Part shown: in pieces, positions 45,945 to 59,153 of the stretch | Layout: each line of letters opens with the position of its first letter | Numbering within the stretch: the stretch's first letter is position 1 | Source of the DNA: Paraburkholderia largidicola | GTDB taxonomy: Bacteria > Pseudomonadota > Gammaproteobacteria > Burkholderiales > Burkholderiaceae | NCBI RefSeq assembly: GCF_013426895.1 | Contig: NZ_AP023174.1 | Location: forward strand, 2,232,001-2,296,000 | Length of the DNA stretch: 64,000 nucleotides | Direction of reading: 5' to 3' | Translations under genes and position numbers: made by a program | The notes under the pieces: model-generated | Told to the model about the DNA's origin: nothing | Databases searched by the model: none | What the model saw: only the letters and a program-made list of their open reading frames with translations

Positions 45945-47277
45945 ACAGCGAACCCAGACCGAGAATCTGCGTCAGCTCATCGAGCGCCGTGCGCGACTCG
46001 ACGAGCAATTTCGGATCGGCGAGATCGATCGGCGCGAGGCGGTCGCGATAGTGCGTGTCGATCCAGCTATCGAGGCGCGTGAAGAGTTTGTCGTCGATCC
46101 ACACGCCAGGCGTCACCGCGCCCCGCTCCGCCTCGTTCAGCACGACCCGCAAGCGCAGGCAGGCCGGGCCGCCGCCGTTCTTCATGCTCTCGCGCAGATC
46201 GAACACCAGCACATCGTCGATGGGCGCCGTGCTGGCGACCAGTTCGTCGAGATACGCCGCCACGCGCGGATTCTCACGCGACTCCTGCGGCACGACCAGC
46301 ACCTGCTTGCTGCTGGTTCCGTCGTTGAGCAGCAGCAACTGGCTGTTGAACAGATACGACGACACGGCGTCGGCGACGCTCACCTGCGCGTCCGGCACTT
46401 CGATCACGTTGAACTCGCCATTGAGCTTCGAGAGCTTCGAACGCAGTTCGTCGTACACCGCCTTCTGCTCGACGAACGCGAGCTGATGGCAAAACAGCGT
46501 GCGCGCGTTGCCGACCGCGATCACGTCGTTGTGGAACACGCCGGCGTCGATCACTTCGGGCGTCTGTTGCGCGTAGACGGTCGCGTCGTCGGCAAGACCG
46601 TGACGATGCGCAACCGCGCGGCTCGCCTCGAAGGTCTGACGCGCCGGATAGCGCTTCGGCTCCGGTCCGCGGCGGTATTCGCTGCGTCCATAAACGAAGA
46701 ACTCGACGCCCTTCGCACCATACTCCGCGCAGAAACGCGTGTGGTTCGCCGCGCCTTCGTCGCCGAGCGCGGGCGTGCCGGGCAGCGCCTCGTGCACGAC
46801 GAAGCGCGACGGGTCCGCGAAAATCGCGCGCAGCGTGCGGCGCGTCGCTTCATGCTCGATCGCGCGATGCAGCTTGCTGGTCAGGTTTGCCGGCGTGAAA
46901 TGCACGCGGCCGTCCTGCGTATCCGCCGACGGGCTGACCGTCGCGGCATTCGCCGTCCACATCGCCGATGCCGAACTCGCCGCCGCGAGCAGTTCCGGCG
47001 CGTTCTTCGCAACACGCTCGATCACGCTAGCGTCGTCGCCGGAAAAACCAAGTTCGCGCAACAGACGGATCGACGGCCGCTCCTGTGGCGGCAGCACGCC
47101 CTGTTTGAAACCGAGATCCGCGAGCTGCTTCATCTTGCGCAGGCCCTGCTTCGCAGCGGCCTTCGGGTTCGCGACGGACTTCTCGTTGCTCTGCGACGCG
47201 ACGTTGCCGAACGACAACCCCGCGTAATTGTGGGTCGGGCCGACAAGTCCGTCGAAATTGGCTTCAGTGGCTTGCAT
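45928..47277 (-). CDS. astB: N-succinylarginine dihydrolase
   Basis: A 449-residue enzyme of the AstB family (amidinotransferase-type fold). Conserved start [18 protein letters not shown] and the catalytic Cys region [12 protein letters not shown] are intact. It converts N2-succinylarginine to N2-succinylornithine, CO2 and ammonia. It lies 9 bp after astD and overlaps astE. Confidence 0.96.
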   Translation of the reverse strand: MQATEANFDGLVGPTHNYAGLSFGNVASQSNEKSVANPKAAAKQGLRKMKQLADLGFKQGVLPPQERPSIRLLRELGFSGDDASVIERVAKNAPELLAAASSASAMWTANAATVSPSADTQDGRVHFTPANLTSKLHRAIEHEATRRTLRAIFADPSRFVVHEALPGTPALGDEGAANHTRFCAEYGAKGVEFFVYGRSEYRRGPEPKRYPARQTFEASRAVAHRHGLADDATVYAQQTPEVIDAGVFHNDVIAVGNARTLFCHQLAFVEQKAVYDELRSKLSKLNGEFNVIEVPDAQVSVADAVSSYLFNSQLLLLNDGTSSKQVLVVPQESRENPRVAAYLDELVASTAPIDDVLVFDLRESMKNGGGPACLRLRVVLNEAERGAVTPGVWIDDKLFTRLDSWIDTHYRDRLAPIDLADPKLLVESRTALDELTQILGLGSLYDFQR

Positions 47278-47286
47278 CGTCGATCC

Positions 47287-49780
<2,494 letters not shown>

Positions 49781-49784
<4 letters not shown>

Positions 49785-50833
49785 TGTGCTTCTCCCGTGG
49801 TGTGTGTCTGTTCCTGCTGATGCAGCGGCACGCAGCGCACCGTATCGCCGTCCTGCGCGTCGAGCGCGTGGCGCGCGGCAGCCGGCAGCAGCGCGCCGCC
49901 GTCCGACTGCGCGGGCAGATCGGCAAGCACGCAGCGGAACTCGCCCGGCTTGTTGCTCGCGACCAGATACGTCGCGCCCTGTTGCGCCGACGCTTCGCGC
50001 ACGGTGCGTGTCTCGTTGCGTTTCACGCACGCGCTGCGCTCGATCTGCGCGGTCAGCACGGGGCCGGCATCGAAGATATCGACGTACCGGTCCGTCTCGA
50101 AGCCTTCTTCCATGTGGATGTCGTACGCGAGCAGCGCCTTTTCGTCGGGCTCGCCGAGCACGCGCTGCGCGGCTTCCGGCAGCAACGGTACATAGATCGG
50201 ATAGCTCGGCATGACTTCAGCGATGAACGTGCTGCTGCGGCCGCCCGACTGCACTTCGATATCGGCGAAATTGCGGCCGAAAAACTTGCGGCCCACGGCT
50301 TCCCAGAACGGCGACACGCCCGTATCGTCCGTCACGCCGAGCAGCAGCGAGAACACTTCCGACGTGAAGCGCTTGCGATTCGCGGCGATGTACATCATCC
50401 GCGCGCGCGACATCAGGTGCGCAGCGGCATCGCCGCGCATCGCCGGGTCGATATAAAAGCCGGCGAGACGGCTCTTGCCCGTCAGTTCATGCGACATCGT
50501 CAGCGCGTGAATCTTGCGATTCACGTGCAGTTCACGCGACGCGTGAATCAGCGCGTCATTGCGGAACACGTAGAACGGTTCCGAATAGCCCGCTGCCGCG
50601 ACGATGCTCGACGTGCCGTGCAGCTTGCCCGTCTCGCTGTCTTCCAGCACGAAGAGATAGAACTCCTCGCCCGGAAAATCAACCTCCGCGCGAAACGAGT
50701 CCTCCGACAACGCGACGCGCGCCTCCAGCGCGCGCCGGTCGTGCGGCAGCGAGTGCAGCACGGGCTGCGCAGTGCGCGCCATCTGTTGCAACGCGTCGAG
50801 ATCGGCCAGGCGGCCAGGGCGGACGAAGAGCAT
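49781..50833 (-). CDS. aruF: Arginine/ornithine N-succinyltransferase, alpha subunit
   Basis: A 350-residue paralogue of the beta subunit in the same operon. Motifs include FVLEDSETGKLHGTSSI, SPFWEAVGRKFF and [12 protein letters not shown]. In Pseudomonas the two subunits (AruF, AruG) form a heteromer, unlike the single AstA of enterobacteria. It lies 29 bp after astC and overlaps aruG by four bases. Confidence 0.94.
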
Positions 50834-50862
50834 CGTGGTCTCGTGTAATGTGGCTTGACGGA

Positions 50863-52092
50863 TTACTTCGCGAGCGCCGTTGCGCCGACGACTTCCTCGA
50901 TCGCCTTTTCGAAGCGCGCGAGGCCTTCGTTCATGTCGTCGGCGGGAATGATCAGCGAAGGCGCGAAACGCAACACGTCGGGACCTGCCATCAGCATGAT
51001 CACGCCGTGCTTGCCGGCTGCCGTGACGAAGTCTTTCGCGCGGCCCTTGAAGGCTTCCGTGAGTTCCATGCCGATCAACAGACCCTTGCCGCGCACGTCC
51101 TTGAAGATACCGAAGCGTTCGTTGATCTTCGCGAGCGTTGCCTTGAATTGTTCGCTGCGCGCGCGCACGCCTTCCAGCAGCTTCGGGTCGCTGACGAGAT
51201 CGACCACCTTCAGCGCGATGGCCGTCGCAAGCGGATTGCCGCCGTACGTGGTGCCGTGCACGCCGACCTTGAAGTGCGCGGCGAATTCGTTGGTGGTCAG
51301 CATCGCGCCGATCGGGAAACCGTTGCCGAGCGCCTTGGCGGTGGTCAGGATGTCGGGCGTCACGCCCGTATCCTGGTACGCATAGAAGAAGCCCGTGCGG
51401 CCGACGCCCGTTTGCACTTCGTCGAAAATCAGCAGTGCGCCGTGCTGGTCACAGGCTTCGCGCAGCGCCTTCAGGAACGCGGGATCGGCGGGGATGACGC
51501 CGCCTTCGCCCTGCACCGGCTCGACGATCACCGCGCAGGTTTTCGGGCCGATCGCGGCGCGCGCCGCTTCGATATCGTTGTAAGGCAGGTGCCGGATGCC
51601 GCCGGGCACGGGGCCGAAGCCTTCCGAATACTTCGGCTGTCCGCCGACGCTGACCGTGAAGAACGTGCGACCGTGGAACGACTGGGTGAACGAGACGATT
51701 TCGTCTTTCTGCGCGCCGTGGCGGTCGAAGGCGACGCGGCGCGCGAGCTTCAGTGCCGCTTCGTTGGCTTCCGCGCCCGAGTTCGCGAAGAATGCGCGAT
51801 CGGCGAAGGTCAGCTCTTCGAGGCGTTTGGCGAGACGCAGGACAGGCTCGTTCGTGTAACCGTTACCGATGTGCCACAACCTGGCACCCTGATCGTGCAG
51901 AACCTTCAGGAGTTCGGGATGCCCGTGGCCCAGCGCCGTCACGGCGATGCCGCCTGCGAAGTCAACGTAGTCCTTGCCTTGCGTGTCCCAAACGCGGGAA
52001 CCGGCGCCGCGGTCCGGTACGAAAGACGCTGGCGCGAAGACGGGGACCATGACTTCGTCGAAAGTCTGGCGGGTCACATTCTGGTCGTTCAT
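50863..52092 (-). CDS. astC: Succinylornithine/acetylornithine aminotransferase
   Basis: A 409-residue class III PLP aminotransferase. It has the cofactor motifs [15 protein letters not shown] and [11 protein letters not shown] (Schiff-base Lys). It converts N2-succinylornithine to the semialdehyde. It is the first gene of the astC-aruFG-astD-astB-astE operon. ATG 52092 is preferred ([17 protein letters not shown]); an upstream start at 52116 is possible. The region before it is repeat element B, so the promoter must lie within 52093-52317 or the element. Confidence 0.94.
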   Translation of the reverse strand: MNDQNVTRQTFDEVMVPVFAPASFVPDRGAGSRVWDTQGKDYVDFAGGIAVTALGHGHPELLKVLHDQGARLWHIGNGYTNEPVLRLAKRLEELTFADRAFFANSGAEANEAALKLARRVAFDRHGAQKDEIVSFTQSFHGRTFFTVSVGGQPKYSEGFGPVPGGIRHLPYNDIEAARAAIGPKTCAVIVEPVQGEGGVIPADPAFLKALREACDQHGALLIFDEVQTGVGRTGFFYAYQDTGVTPDILTTAKALGNGFPIGAMLTTNEFAAHFKVGVHGTTYGGNPLATAIALKVVDLVSDPKLLEGVRARSEQFKATLAKINERFGIFKDVRGKGLLIGMELTEAFKGRAKDFVTAAGKHGVIMLMAGPDVLRFAPSLIIPADDMNEGLARFEKAIEEVVGATALAK

Positions 52093-52317
52093 GTTGGGGC
52101 CTCGGGTTTGGTTCACTTTGACGGTTCTTAGTTTAGGTGACAGTGGGCGGGGCGTCTTGCGTGGAAGCGACGGGTTCTTTTTTTATGTCTGCGACGCTGG
52201 CGGGTTGGGCGGTGGGTTTGTCTGCGACGCTGGTGGGGTTTTGTCGCTTTTTGCTTGCATTTGCGGGGTGGTTGTCGGTGCTGCGCAAGGCTTGTCGGTG
52301 TGGTTTGCCTTTGCGTT
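52093..52317. repeat. G/T-rich left flank of element B
   Basis: Upstream region of astC. It holds two copies of GTCTGCGACGCTGG, a sequence also found beside element A (24051-24064), and a T- and G-rich stretch running up to the element. No gene. Confidence 0.7.
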
Positions 52318-52969
52318 GGCATCCGCGTGATGTTATTTGTTCGCAAGCGTTGCCCCTGTGCGGGGCGGCACCTACTTTTCTTTGCCGCCGCAAAGAAAAG
52401 TAGGCAAAAGAAAGCGGCTCACACCGCCAGCCCATGTTCCTATCCACGGGCCCCCAACGTCCCCACCCTTCACCCGGCAGCGCCCGGATCCGGTGCCCGT
52501 TGCAAACGCCTTGAATGAATACCTCACCCGCTTCGAACACCCATACTTTGGCCAACGGCAGCGAGTGGTATATGCCGCCCAGGTGGCAAACTGTGTGTAG
52601 GTTGTCGCGTCGTAAAGGGTAGCGTTCTTACAGGGTAGGACGCATGCGCGAGCGTCCGGAGTGAGGCGTGTGGAGCACAGGGGGCCGACACACAGTTTGC
52701 CACCTGGGCGGCGGTGGACTGTCTGGCACGGCGTGCTGCAGCAAGGGAGCGTGAAGCGGATGAGGCGCACTGCAAGAGCGCTAGCAACGAGCGTCGGTCA
52801 CGTGGTTGCCGTTTGAAGCATAAGACCCTGTGGGGGCCCTCAGGCAGGAACAAGCACTGGCGGTGTGAGCCGCTTTCTTTTGCCTACTTTTCTTTGCGGC
52901 GGCAAAGAAAAGTAGGTGCCGCCCCGCACAGGGGCGACGCTTGAAGCACGCTAACAAATCGCGGATGCC
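52318..52969. repeat. Repeat element B (652 bp), second copy of element A
   Basis: Same structure as element A: 113-bp terminal inverted repeats (52318-52430 and 52857-52969), each with the CCTACTTTTCTTTGC palindrome, and the same internal 24-bp inverted pair (52574-52597 and 52689-52712). The interior is diverged but collinear with A. No protein gene is supported. It separates the regulator argR from the astC operon. Confidence 0.92.
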
Positions 52970-53017
52970 AACGAAAACCCAAAAAAGCAAAAAGCAAAAA
53001 GCGAAAAACAAAAACCA

Positions 53018-54070
53018 CTACCCCCGCTCAGGCGGCTCAATCATCGCCGCGGGCCGCGGCTCGCTAATAGCCGCATTGGCACCACTGCCATGCTGCTTCT
53101 CGATGAAATTCCTCCGCTCTTCCCGCGGCGTCACGCCAAACTTCTCCCGATACGCATTAGAAAAATGCGCTGCAGAAGAAAACCCACACGCGAGACTAAT
53201 CTGCACAACCGACTTGCTGGTCCGCTGCAACTGCGTCCGCGCCTTCGCAAGGCGCAATCCGAGGTAGTACTTCGATGGCATCGACCCAAGATACTGCCGG
53301 AACAACCGCTCCAGCTGCCGGCGCGAAACGCCAACCAGCCCGGCGATCTCATCGGAAGTCAGCGGATCCTCGATATTCGCTTCCATCAACAGCAAAGCGT
53401 CATTCAAGCGAGGATGCCGCTCGCCCGGCGCCGTCACGAACGGAATCCGCTGACGCTCCTCGCCGGACCGCAAGGTCCCCACGCCCATCGTATCGGCGAT
53501 ACGGTCAGCCAGTTCCGGCCCGTGCTCGCGGCCAATCATGGCCAGCATGAAATCGACCGTCGCCTGCCCGCCCGCGCACGTCGCGCGATCACGATCGATC
53601 TCGAAGATCTGCTGCGTAACGATCGACCGCTCGAACTGCTCGGTGAACTGCTGATACGTCTCCCAGTTCACGCTCACCCGGTAGCCGGACAACTGCCCCG
53701 CCATCGCCAGCCACCACACGCCGTGATGAATGCCCGTCACGAGCGGCGTACGCTGCCCGACACGCGACAAACTCGCCAGAAACAGCCGGTAATCCGCAAA
53801 CTGCTGAAAGCGCTCGCTAACGATAATCAGCCAGTCGCACGAAATCGCATCGCCGAATGCGGCATCGGCGGGCCACTGCGCGCCGCCCGTGAGCGGCACA
53901 GGCCGGCCGTCCCACGAGCACACCTGCCAGCGGTACAGCGCGCGGCCATCGATCTCATTGGCGAGATTCAATGCATCGACGATAGGCCCCACGCCCGACA
54001 TCGAAACGGGGGGCAACGCGACGATCGCGACCTGAGTCGTGCGCGCCGGACTGGACGACGGACGTGGCAT
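53018..54070 (-). CDS. argR: AraC/GlxA-type regulator, ArgR-like
   Basis: A 350-residue regulator. The N-terminal DJ-1/GATase-like domain (about residues 12-190) resembles GlxA-type proteins. The C-terminal AraC helix-turn-helix pair spans about 230-330 (SDEIAGLVGVSRRQLERLFRQYLG split, and VVQISLACGFSSAAHFSNAYREKFG). In Pseudomonas, the AraC-type ArgR has this architecture and activates aot and aru genes in response to arginine. It sits between the transport genes and the catabolic operon, on the same strand, supporting that role. It lies 25 bp after the ATPase gene, so it is part of the transport operon. Confidence 0.88.
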   Translation of the reverse strand: MPRPSSSPARTTQVAIVALPPVSMSGVGPIVDALNLANEIDGRALYRWQVCSWDGRPVPLTGGAQWPADAAFGDAISCDWLIIVSERFQQFADYRLFLASLSRVGQRTPLVTGIHHGVWWLAMAGQLSGYRVSVNWETYQQFTEQFERSIVTQQIFEIDRDRATCAGGQATVDFMLAMIGREHGPELADRIADTMGVGTLRSGEERQRIPFVTAPGERHPRLNDALLLMEANIEDPLTSDEIAGLVGVSRRQLERLFRQYLGSMPSKYYLGLRLAKARTQLQRTSKSVVQISLACGFSSAAHFSNAYREKFGVTPREERRNFIEKQHGSGANAAISEPRPAAMIEPPERG

Positions 54071-54094
54071 TAACGTGTGTTGCGCAGCGCCGGA

Positions 54095-54886
54095 TTACTT
54101 GAGGCTGCCCGACAGGAACTGCTTCAGCCGCTCGCTCTTCGGCGTGGTCAGCACCTCGGACGGCACGCCCTCTTCTTCCGTGCGGCCCTGATGCAGGAAC
54201 ATTACATGGTTCGACACGTTGCGCGCAAAGCCCATTTCGTGCGTCACGACGATCATCGTGCGACCTTCTTCGGCGAGCTTCTGCATCACCTTCAACACTT
54301 CGCCGACCAGCTCGGGATCGAGCGCGGAAGTCGGCTCGTCGAACAGCATCACGTCCGGGTTCATCGCGAGCGCGCGCGCAATCGCCACACGCTGCTGCTG
54401 CCCGCCCGACAGATGCGACGGGTACTGCTTCTCCAGACGCGGCGCAAGACCGACCTTCTCGAGATACTCGCGCGCGCGGTCTTCGGCTTCCTTGCGCGAC
54501 AGGCCGAGCACGTGAATCGGCGCTTCGACCACGTTCTCCAGCACGTTCATGTGCGCCCACAGGTTGAAGTGCTGGAACACCATCGCGAGCTTGGTGCGGA
54601 TGCGTTGCAACTGCTTGTGATCCGCGACCTCGAAGTTGCCGTGGCGATCGACCTTCGTGCGCACCGCTTCGCCGTCGACTACGATCTGCCCGGCGTTCGG
54701 CCGCTCCAGAAAATTGATGCAGCGCAGGAACGTGCTCTTGCCCGACCCGCTCGCACCGATGATGCTGATCACGTCGCCCTTGTTGGCATTCAGCGAGACG
54801 CCCTTCAGCACTTCGTTATCGCCATAGCGCTTGTGGATGTCCTGCACGGCGAGCTTGCAGGCTTCCGTTTGAGTCGTGTGGAGCAA
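54095..54886 (-). CDS. aotP: ABC transporter ATPase for basic amino acids (HisP/AotP type)
   Basis: A 263-residue ATPase. Walker [10 protein letters not shown], signature LSGGQQQRV, Walker [15 protein letters not shown] and the switch His (VVTHEMGF) are all intact. It powers uptake of arginine/ornithine/histidine. It follows the permease gene by 63 bp and precedes argR by 24 bp. Confidence 0.93.
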   Translation of the reverse strand: MLHTTQTEACKLAVQDIHKRYGDNEVLKGVSLNANKGDVISIIGASGSGKSTFLRCINFLERPNAGQIVVDGEAVRTKVDRHGNFEVADHKQLQRIRTKLAMVFQHFNLWAHMNVLENVVEAPIHVLGLSRKEAEDRAREYLEKVGLAPRLEKQYPSHLSGGQQQRVAIARALAMNPDVMLFDEPTSALDPELVGEVLKVMQKLAEEGRTMIVVTHEMGFARNVSNHVMFLHQGRTEEEGVPSEVLTTPKSERLKQFLSGSLK

Positions 54887-54949
54887 GATGCTCTCCCAGA
54901 GTAAAGACGGGTGAAACGGATGCAGACGTGTAGTCGGGTCGCTGCGCGG

Positions 54950-55663
54950 TCAATGCCCGCGCACGGCCAGATACGCGAGCCAGTGGCGCTCGGCGCGCCG
55001 GAACAACGCAACCAGCGCGAACGATACCGCAAGATAGATCAGCGCCGCGAGCCCGAAAGCCTCGAACGAGCGGTACGTTGCGGAGTTCGCATCGCGCGCG
55101 ACCTTCAGCACGTCGGGCACGGTGGCCGTGAAGGCGACGGTGGTCGCGTGCAGCATCAGGATCACTTCGTTACTGTACAACGGCAGCGCGCGGCGCAGCG
55201 CGGACGGTATCACAATCCGCCGGTACATCGTGAACCAGCTCATACCATAGGCGCGCGCGGCTTCCACTTCACCATGCGAGGTCGCGCGAATCGCGCCCGC
55301 GAAGATCTCCGTCGTGTACGCGCAGGTGTTCAACGCGAAGGCGAGAATCGCGCAGTGGAAGCCACTGCGGAAGAACGAATCGAGCAGCGCATGCGAGCGC
55401 ACGAACTCGAGGCTGTACATGCCCGTGTAGATCAGCAGCAGCTGCACATAGAGCGGCGTGCCGCGAAACACGTAGGTGTAGAGGCGCACGGGCGTCGACA
55501 GCCAGCGCTTCTTCGATACCCGCGCCACCGCGAGCGGAATCGACGTCACGAAGCCGATGCCGATCGATGCGACCAGCAGCCACAACGTGACGGCAAGACC
55601 CGAGAGGCGCTGCCCGTCCCAGTAGAGGAACGCGCGCCAGAACTGGTTGAGAATGTCGATCAT
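54950..55663 (-). CDS. aotM: ABC permease for basic amino acids (HisM/AotM type)
   Basis: A 237-residue membrane protein with about five helices and the family EAA-type loop (EVEAARAYGMSWFTMYRRIVIPSALRRALP, split). It pairs with the 55689 permease. In the order QMP of arginine/histidine importers. Confidence 0.9.
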   Translation of the reverse strand: MIDILNQFWRAFLYWDGQRLSGLAVTLWLLVASIGIGFVTSIPLAVARVSKKRWLSTPVRLYTYVFRGTPLYVQLLLIYTGMYSLEFVRSHALLDSFFRSGFHCAILAFALNTCAYTTEIFAGAIRATSHGEVEAARAYGMSWFTMYRRIVIPSALRRALPLYSNEVILMLHATTVAFTATVPDVLKVARDANSATYRSFEAFGLAALIYLAVSFALVALFRRAERHWLAYLAVRGH

Positions 55664-55688
55664 GGTCGTCTCCTGCGCGTGGCGCGAA

Positions 55689-56378
55689 TTAGAGTTCGGC
55701 GTGTCGAACGCCGATCGAATAGCGCTTCTCCAGCCAGATCAGCACGAGGTTCGACACGGTCGTGATGGCCAGATAGATCGCCGCGGCAACGAGGATGAAG
55801 AAGAACATGTTGAATGTGCTCTTGCCAGCGTCCTGCGCGGCCTTGACGACATCCGCGAGTCCGATGATCGACACCAGCGCCGTCGCCTTCACGAGCACCT
55901 GCCAGTTGTTGCCGATGCCCGGCAGCGCGAAGCGCATCATCTGCGGGAACAGGATGCGGGCGAACACGCGCGCCCCGCTCATGCCGTACGCCGCGCCCGC
56001 TTCCAGCTGGCCTCGAGGCACGGCGAGAAACGCGCCGCGAAACGTCTCGGTGAAGTACGCGCCGTAAATGAAGCCGAGCGTGAGCACGCCGGCGACGAAC
56101 GGGTCGATGTCGAATTGCGGCAGGTTCAACGCGTCGGTCAGGTTGTTGACGGCGATCTGGATGCTGTAGAACAGCAACAGCATCAGCACGAGATCGGGCA
56201 CCGAGCGGATCAGCGTCGTGTAGCCCGTCGCGATGGCGCGCATCGGCCGGTTGAGCGACAGCTTGGCCGCCGCGCCGATCAGGCCGAGAACGACGGCCGT
56301 CGCCAGAGACAGAACCGACAACTCGATCGTCTTGATCGTGCCGTCGAGGAGCACCGGGCCAAAGCCATATAAGAACAC
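55689..56378 (-). CDS. aotQ: ABC permease for basic amino acids (HisQ/AotQ type)
   Basis: A 229-residue permease with the EAA-type loop (QLEAGAAYGMSGARVFARILFPQ, split). The start is GTG 56378, six bases after AAAGGAG; an ATG-started frame upstream has no ribosome site and would add a hydrophilic extension. First gene of the block running to astE. No binding-protein gene is upstream, which is unusual. Confidence 0.88.
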   Translation of the reverse strand: MFLYGFGPVLLDGTIKTIELSVLSLATAVVLGLIGAAAKLSLNRPMRAIATGYTTLIRSVPDLVLMLLLFYSIQIAVNNLTDALNLPQFDIDPFVAGVLTLGFIYGAYFTETFRGAFLAVPRGQLEAGAAYGMSGARVFARILFPQMMRFALPGIGNNWQVLVKATALVSIIGLADVVKAAQDAGKSTFNMFFFILVAAAIYLAITTVSNLVLIWLEKRYSIGVRHAEL

Positions 56379-56788
56379 GCGTGTCTCCTTTGAGGTTATC
56401 CGGAGCGCCGCAAGGAACTGCGGCATGGCGCGGATACTCGCAAGCAAAAATAATTTGCTCAAACCGGGACATGCGCCTGTTGTGCATCGCAACATTCGCG
56501 AACGCGCCGCACGGCGGGCGTTGGACGCCCGGTATAGCGGGCGCTATCCGTTTGTAAGCAGAGGGTGCGCGCGTTGCGTGTGCCGCGAATTAGCAAGTTT
56601 GCGGTCGCTTTTTCGATAGACGCGTGAAGCCGCCCGCATGCTCGCAAACCTGCGCCGATTGGGGCTTTCCCTGAAAGACAGCAGGACGCGATGCTGCCAG
56701 GCGCTTCCCACCGAAGCCGTCCGGATGCACACGCGTTAGACTTGCCTCAACCTTTCGACACCCGACGCTTCGCGACAAGGATCGCCGC
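56379..56788. other. 410-bp divergent promoter region
   Basis: No gene. An inverted repeat AGCAAA-N5-TTTGCT (56443-56459) lies about 65 bp upstream of the aotQ start and may be a regulator site for the transport operon. The right half should hold the methyltransferase promoter. Confidence 0.45.
56443..56459. promoter_or_regulatory. Inverted repeat upstream of the aotQMP-argR operon
   Basis: AGCAAA-AATAA-TTTGCT, a perfect 6-bp pair in an otherwise GC-rich region, at promoter distance from the GTG start at 56378. A short palindrome; chance occurrence is possible. Confidence 0.4.
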
Positions 56789-57397
56789 ATGACACTTCGC
56801 CCCGATGCCACGACGCTCGACGCCTACAGCCGCGACGCCGCCCGTTACTCACGCGAATGGCGCGACCAGCCGCCGCCCGACGACATGTACGCGCTATGGG
56901 AAAACCATCTGCTGCCGACGGGCAAGACGGCCGATATCGGCTGCGGCAACGGGCGCGATGCCGCGTGGCTCGCGGACCATGGGTATCGCGTGACGGGTTT
57001 CGATGCGTCGGAGGGTTTGCTCGACGAAGCGCGGCGGCTCTATCCGCAGATCACGTTTCGCATGGCGTCGCTGCCGTCGCTCGCCGAGATCGACGAAGCG
57101 TTCGACAACGTGGTTTGCGAAACCGTGCTGATGCATCTGCCCGTCGACGCGATCACCGATGCCGTCGACAATCTCGTGCGCATCCTGCGGCCCAACGGCA
57201 TGCTGTATCTGTCGTGGCGCGTGACGGAGGGCGCGGACGCGCGCCAGCCGGATGGACGGCTTTACTCGGCGTTCGAGCCGTCGCTCGTCACGGACGCGCT
57301 GACCAGTTGCGTGATCCTGTTCGCCGACGACACGACGAGCGCCAGCTCCGGCAAGCGCGTGTGCCGCATCATCGCGGCCAGGCGCTCCGAGGACTGA
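56789..57397 (+). CDS. Class I SAM-dependent methyltransferase
   Basis: A 202-residue protein with the SAM motif DIGCGNGRDAAWLA (about residues 49-62) and the acidic strand-2 end GFDASEGLL. It has the Methyltransf_11-type layout and no substrate motif I recognise. ATG 56789 is preceded by CAAGGA. It converges on the patatin gene. Confidence 0.88.
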   Translation: MTLRPDATTLDAYSRDAARYSREWRDQPPPDDMYALWENHLLPTGKTADIGCGNGRDAAWLADHGYRVTGFDASEGLLDEARRLYPQITFRMASLPSLAEIDEAFDNVVCETVLMHLPVDAITDAVDNLVRILRPNGMLYLSWRVTEGADARQPDGRLYSAFEPSLVTDALTSCVILFADDTTSASSGKRVCRIIAARRSED

Positions 57398-57416
57398 GCG
57401 CGCATCGGATCGCGTT

Positions 57417-58460
57417 TCAATCGATGCCGAGACACGCGCGGATCGCAGGCAGCATCGCCTCGACGGCCGCGCGCCCTTCCGCAATCGCGGGCGCTGCGCG
57501 GTGAAAGTCGAAGATGCCCATGCCGGCGAGGCGCGGCTGGATCAGGATGTCGGCCGGCTCGCCCGCGAGGCGGCTGCGCGTGATCCGCACCTGCATGATG
57601 TCGATGCTTTGCGCGATCGAACTGAGCATCGACGGCACGCGCGCGCTCGGCGCGGGCGCCACGCGCACATCGCGTGAATGCTGTTCGGGCGAAGGCTGCA
57701 GCCAGCCCGGAAAGGGCTTGCCGTTGCGCCGTAGCAGAACGGGCGGCGCTGGCGTCGCGATCACGGGCGGCGGCGCATCGGGATCGAGCGGCAGTGGCTC
57801 GGACTCTTCGACGGCCCGCTCGATGACGGCCTCGATCGATTCTTCCGTCGGCATGGGCGGCAGATCGACCACCGCGCCGCCGAAGTCGCGGCCATTGAGA
57901 ATGTCGTTGTTCAGGTCAACGGCGATCACGCAGTCTGCCCGCATGCCGCGCGCAGCCGACACGGGCACGGGGTTCGACAGCCCGCCGTCGACGAGCCACA
58001 CGCCCTCGTGCAGCACCGGCGTGAAAATGCCCGGAATCGCAATCGACGCGCGCACGGCATCGACCACGCCGCCGTCCTGCAGCCATGTCTCGCGGCCCGA
58101 ATCGAGCTCCGTCGCGACGGCGGCGAACGGTAACCGCAACTGGCTGATCTCGCGTCCGTTGAAGCGGTTCGCAAATACCTGGATGACTTTCCTGCCGCCG
58201 AGCAGCCCGCCCGAAAACCGCAGATCGAGCAGACGCACGACCGACTGCCACGTGAGTCCCGTGACCCACTCTTCGAGCCAGTCGAGATCGCCATTCGCAT
58301 AGACGGCGCCGACCAGCGCGCCGATCGACGTGCCCGCTACCAGATCCGGCTTGATGCCCGCGTCGTGCAACGCCCGGATCGCACCGATGTGCGCCCAGCC
58401 GCGCGCGGCCCCGCCGCCGAGCACGAGGCCGATGCGCTTGTATCGCCTACGTGTGGCCAT
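57417..58460 (-). CDS. Patatin-like phospholipase (RssA type)
   Basis: A 347-residue protein of the patatin family. The oxyanion motif GGGAARGWAHIG, nucleophile Ser in GTSIG (Ser45-46 region) and catalytic Asp in DGGLSNPVPV are all present. Residues about 225-290 form a Pro-rich linker. It probably hydrolyses lipids or acts as a cytosolic esterase. Confidence 0.91.
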   Translation of the reverse strand: MATRRRYKRIGLVLGGGAARGWAHIGAIRALHDAGIKPDLVAGTSIGALVGAVYANGDLDWLEEWVTGLTWQSVVRLLDLRFSGGLLGGRKVIQVFANRFNGREISQLRLPFAAVATELDSGRETWLQDGGVVDAVRASIAIPGIFTPVLHEGVWLVDGGLSNPVPVSAARGMRADCVIAVDLNNDILNGRDFGGAVVDLPPMPTEESIEAVIERAVEESEPLPLDPDAPPPVIATPAPPVLLRRNGKPFPGWLQPSPEQHSRDVRVAPAPSARVPSMLSSIAQSIDIMQVRITRSRLAGEPADILIQPRLAGMGIFDFHRAAPAIAEGRAAVEAMLPAIRACLGID

Positions 58461-58583
58461 TGTTGTTTTCTCCCTTGTTTACAGGCGTTTTCTGCTTGGA
58501 CCGTGGCGCGCGGCGTTTGTTGTCGGCCTTCTTTTAGCGTTCGCTTCCCACCGCCCCGCCCACCCCGGGTTATCCGCCCTCCG

Positions 58584-59153
58584 TCAGTGCCCGCGAATCA
58601 CGTCCGAGCGCGAGGTCGTGTAGACGATGTGATTGACGTCGAAATGCACGTTGAAAAAGCCCTCCTGGGTGACGCCGCCTTCACGCCACTTCCAGCTCCA
58701 TACCGTCTCGGGCTTGAGCGGATAAACGGCCACTTCGCCGGGCTTGCCGAGCAGACGGCGCACTTCGTCTTCCGTCATGCCGATGCGAACCTTCGCGAAG
58801 TTCGCTGCCGTCAGCACCTGCGTGATCGCCTGCAACGTGCCGTCCGGCCCGATGTCGACCATGTACGTATTGAGGCCTTGCGGACCGCGCGGATATTCGA
58901 AGCGCTTCGAGCCGTCGGTGAACTGGCGCTCGGTTTCGGGCTTGCCCATCTGGTCGCGGATCTGCGCTTCCGTCGTGACGCCGGGTGTGAGGCCCTTCAG
59001 AAGCAGCGCATCCGGTTTGACGGCGTTGAAAAATTCCTTGAGCTTTTGCACGGCTTGCTCGCTCTGCTGGTCGTCGCAGCCGGCGAGCGCGGACAGCGCG
59101 CCTGCCATGGCCACGGAAAGCATCATGTTGCGCAACGAGGTGCGATTAACCAT
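58584..59153 (-). CDS. BamE/SmpA-like outer-membrane lipoprotein
   Basis: A 189-residue lipoprotein with lipobox LAGC (Cys26). The region LTPGVTTEAQIRDQMGKPE and the repeat RIGMTEDEVRRLLGKPGEV are two copies of the SmpA/OmlA (BamE-like) motif. Being longer than BamE (about 110 residues) and having two motif copies, it is a BamE-like relative rather than BamE itself. Start at 59153 gives the signal peptide. Confidence 0.85.
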   Translation of the reverse strand: MVNRTSLRNMMLSVAMAGALSALAGCDDQQSEQAVQKLKEFFNAVKPDALLLKGLTPGVTTEAQIRDQMGKPETERQFTDGSKRFEYPRGPQGLNTYMVDIGPDGTLQAITQVLTAANFAKVRIGMTEDEVRRLLGKPGEVAVYPLKPETVWSWKWREGGVTQEGFFNVHFDVNHIVYTTSRSDVIRGH

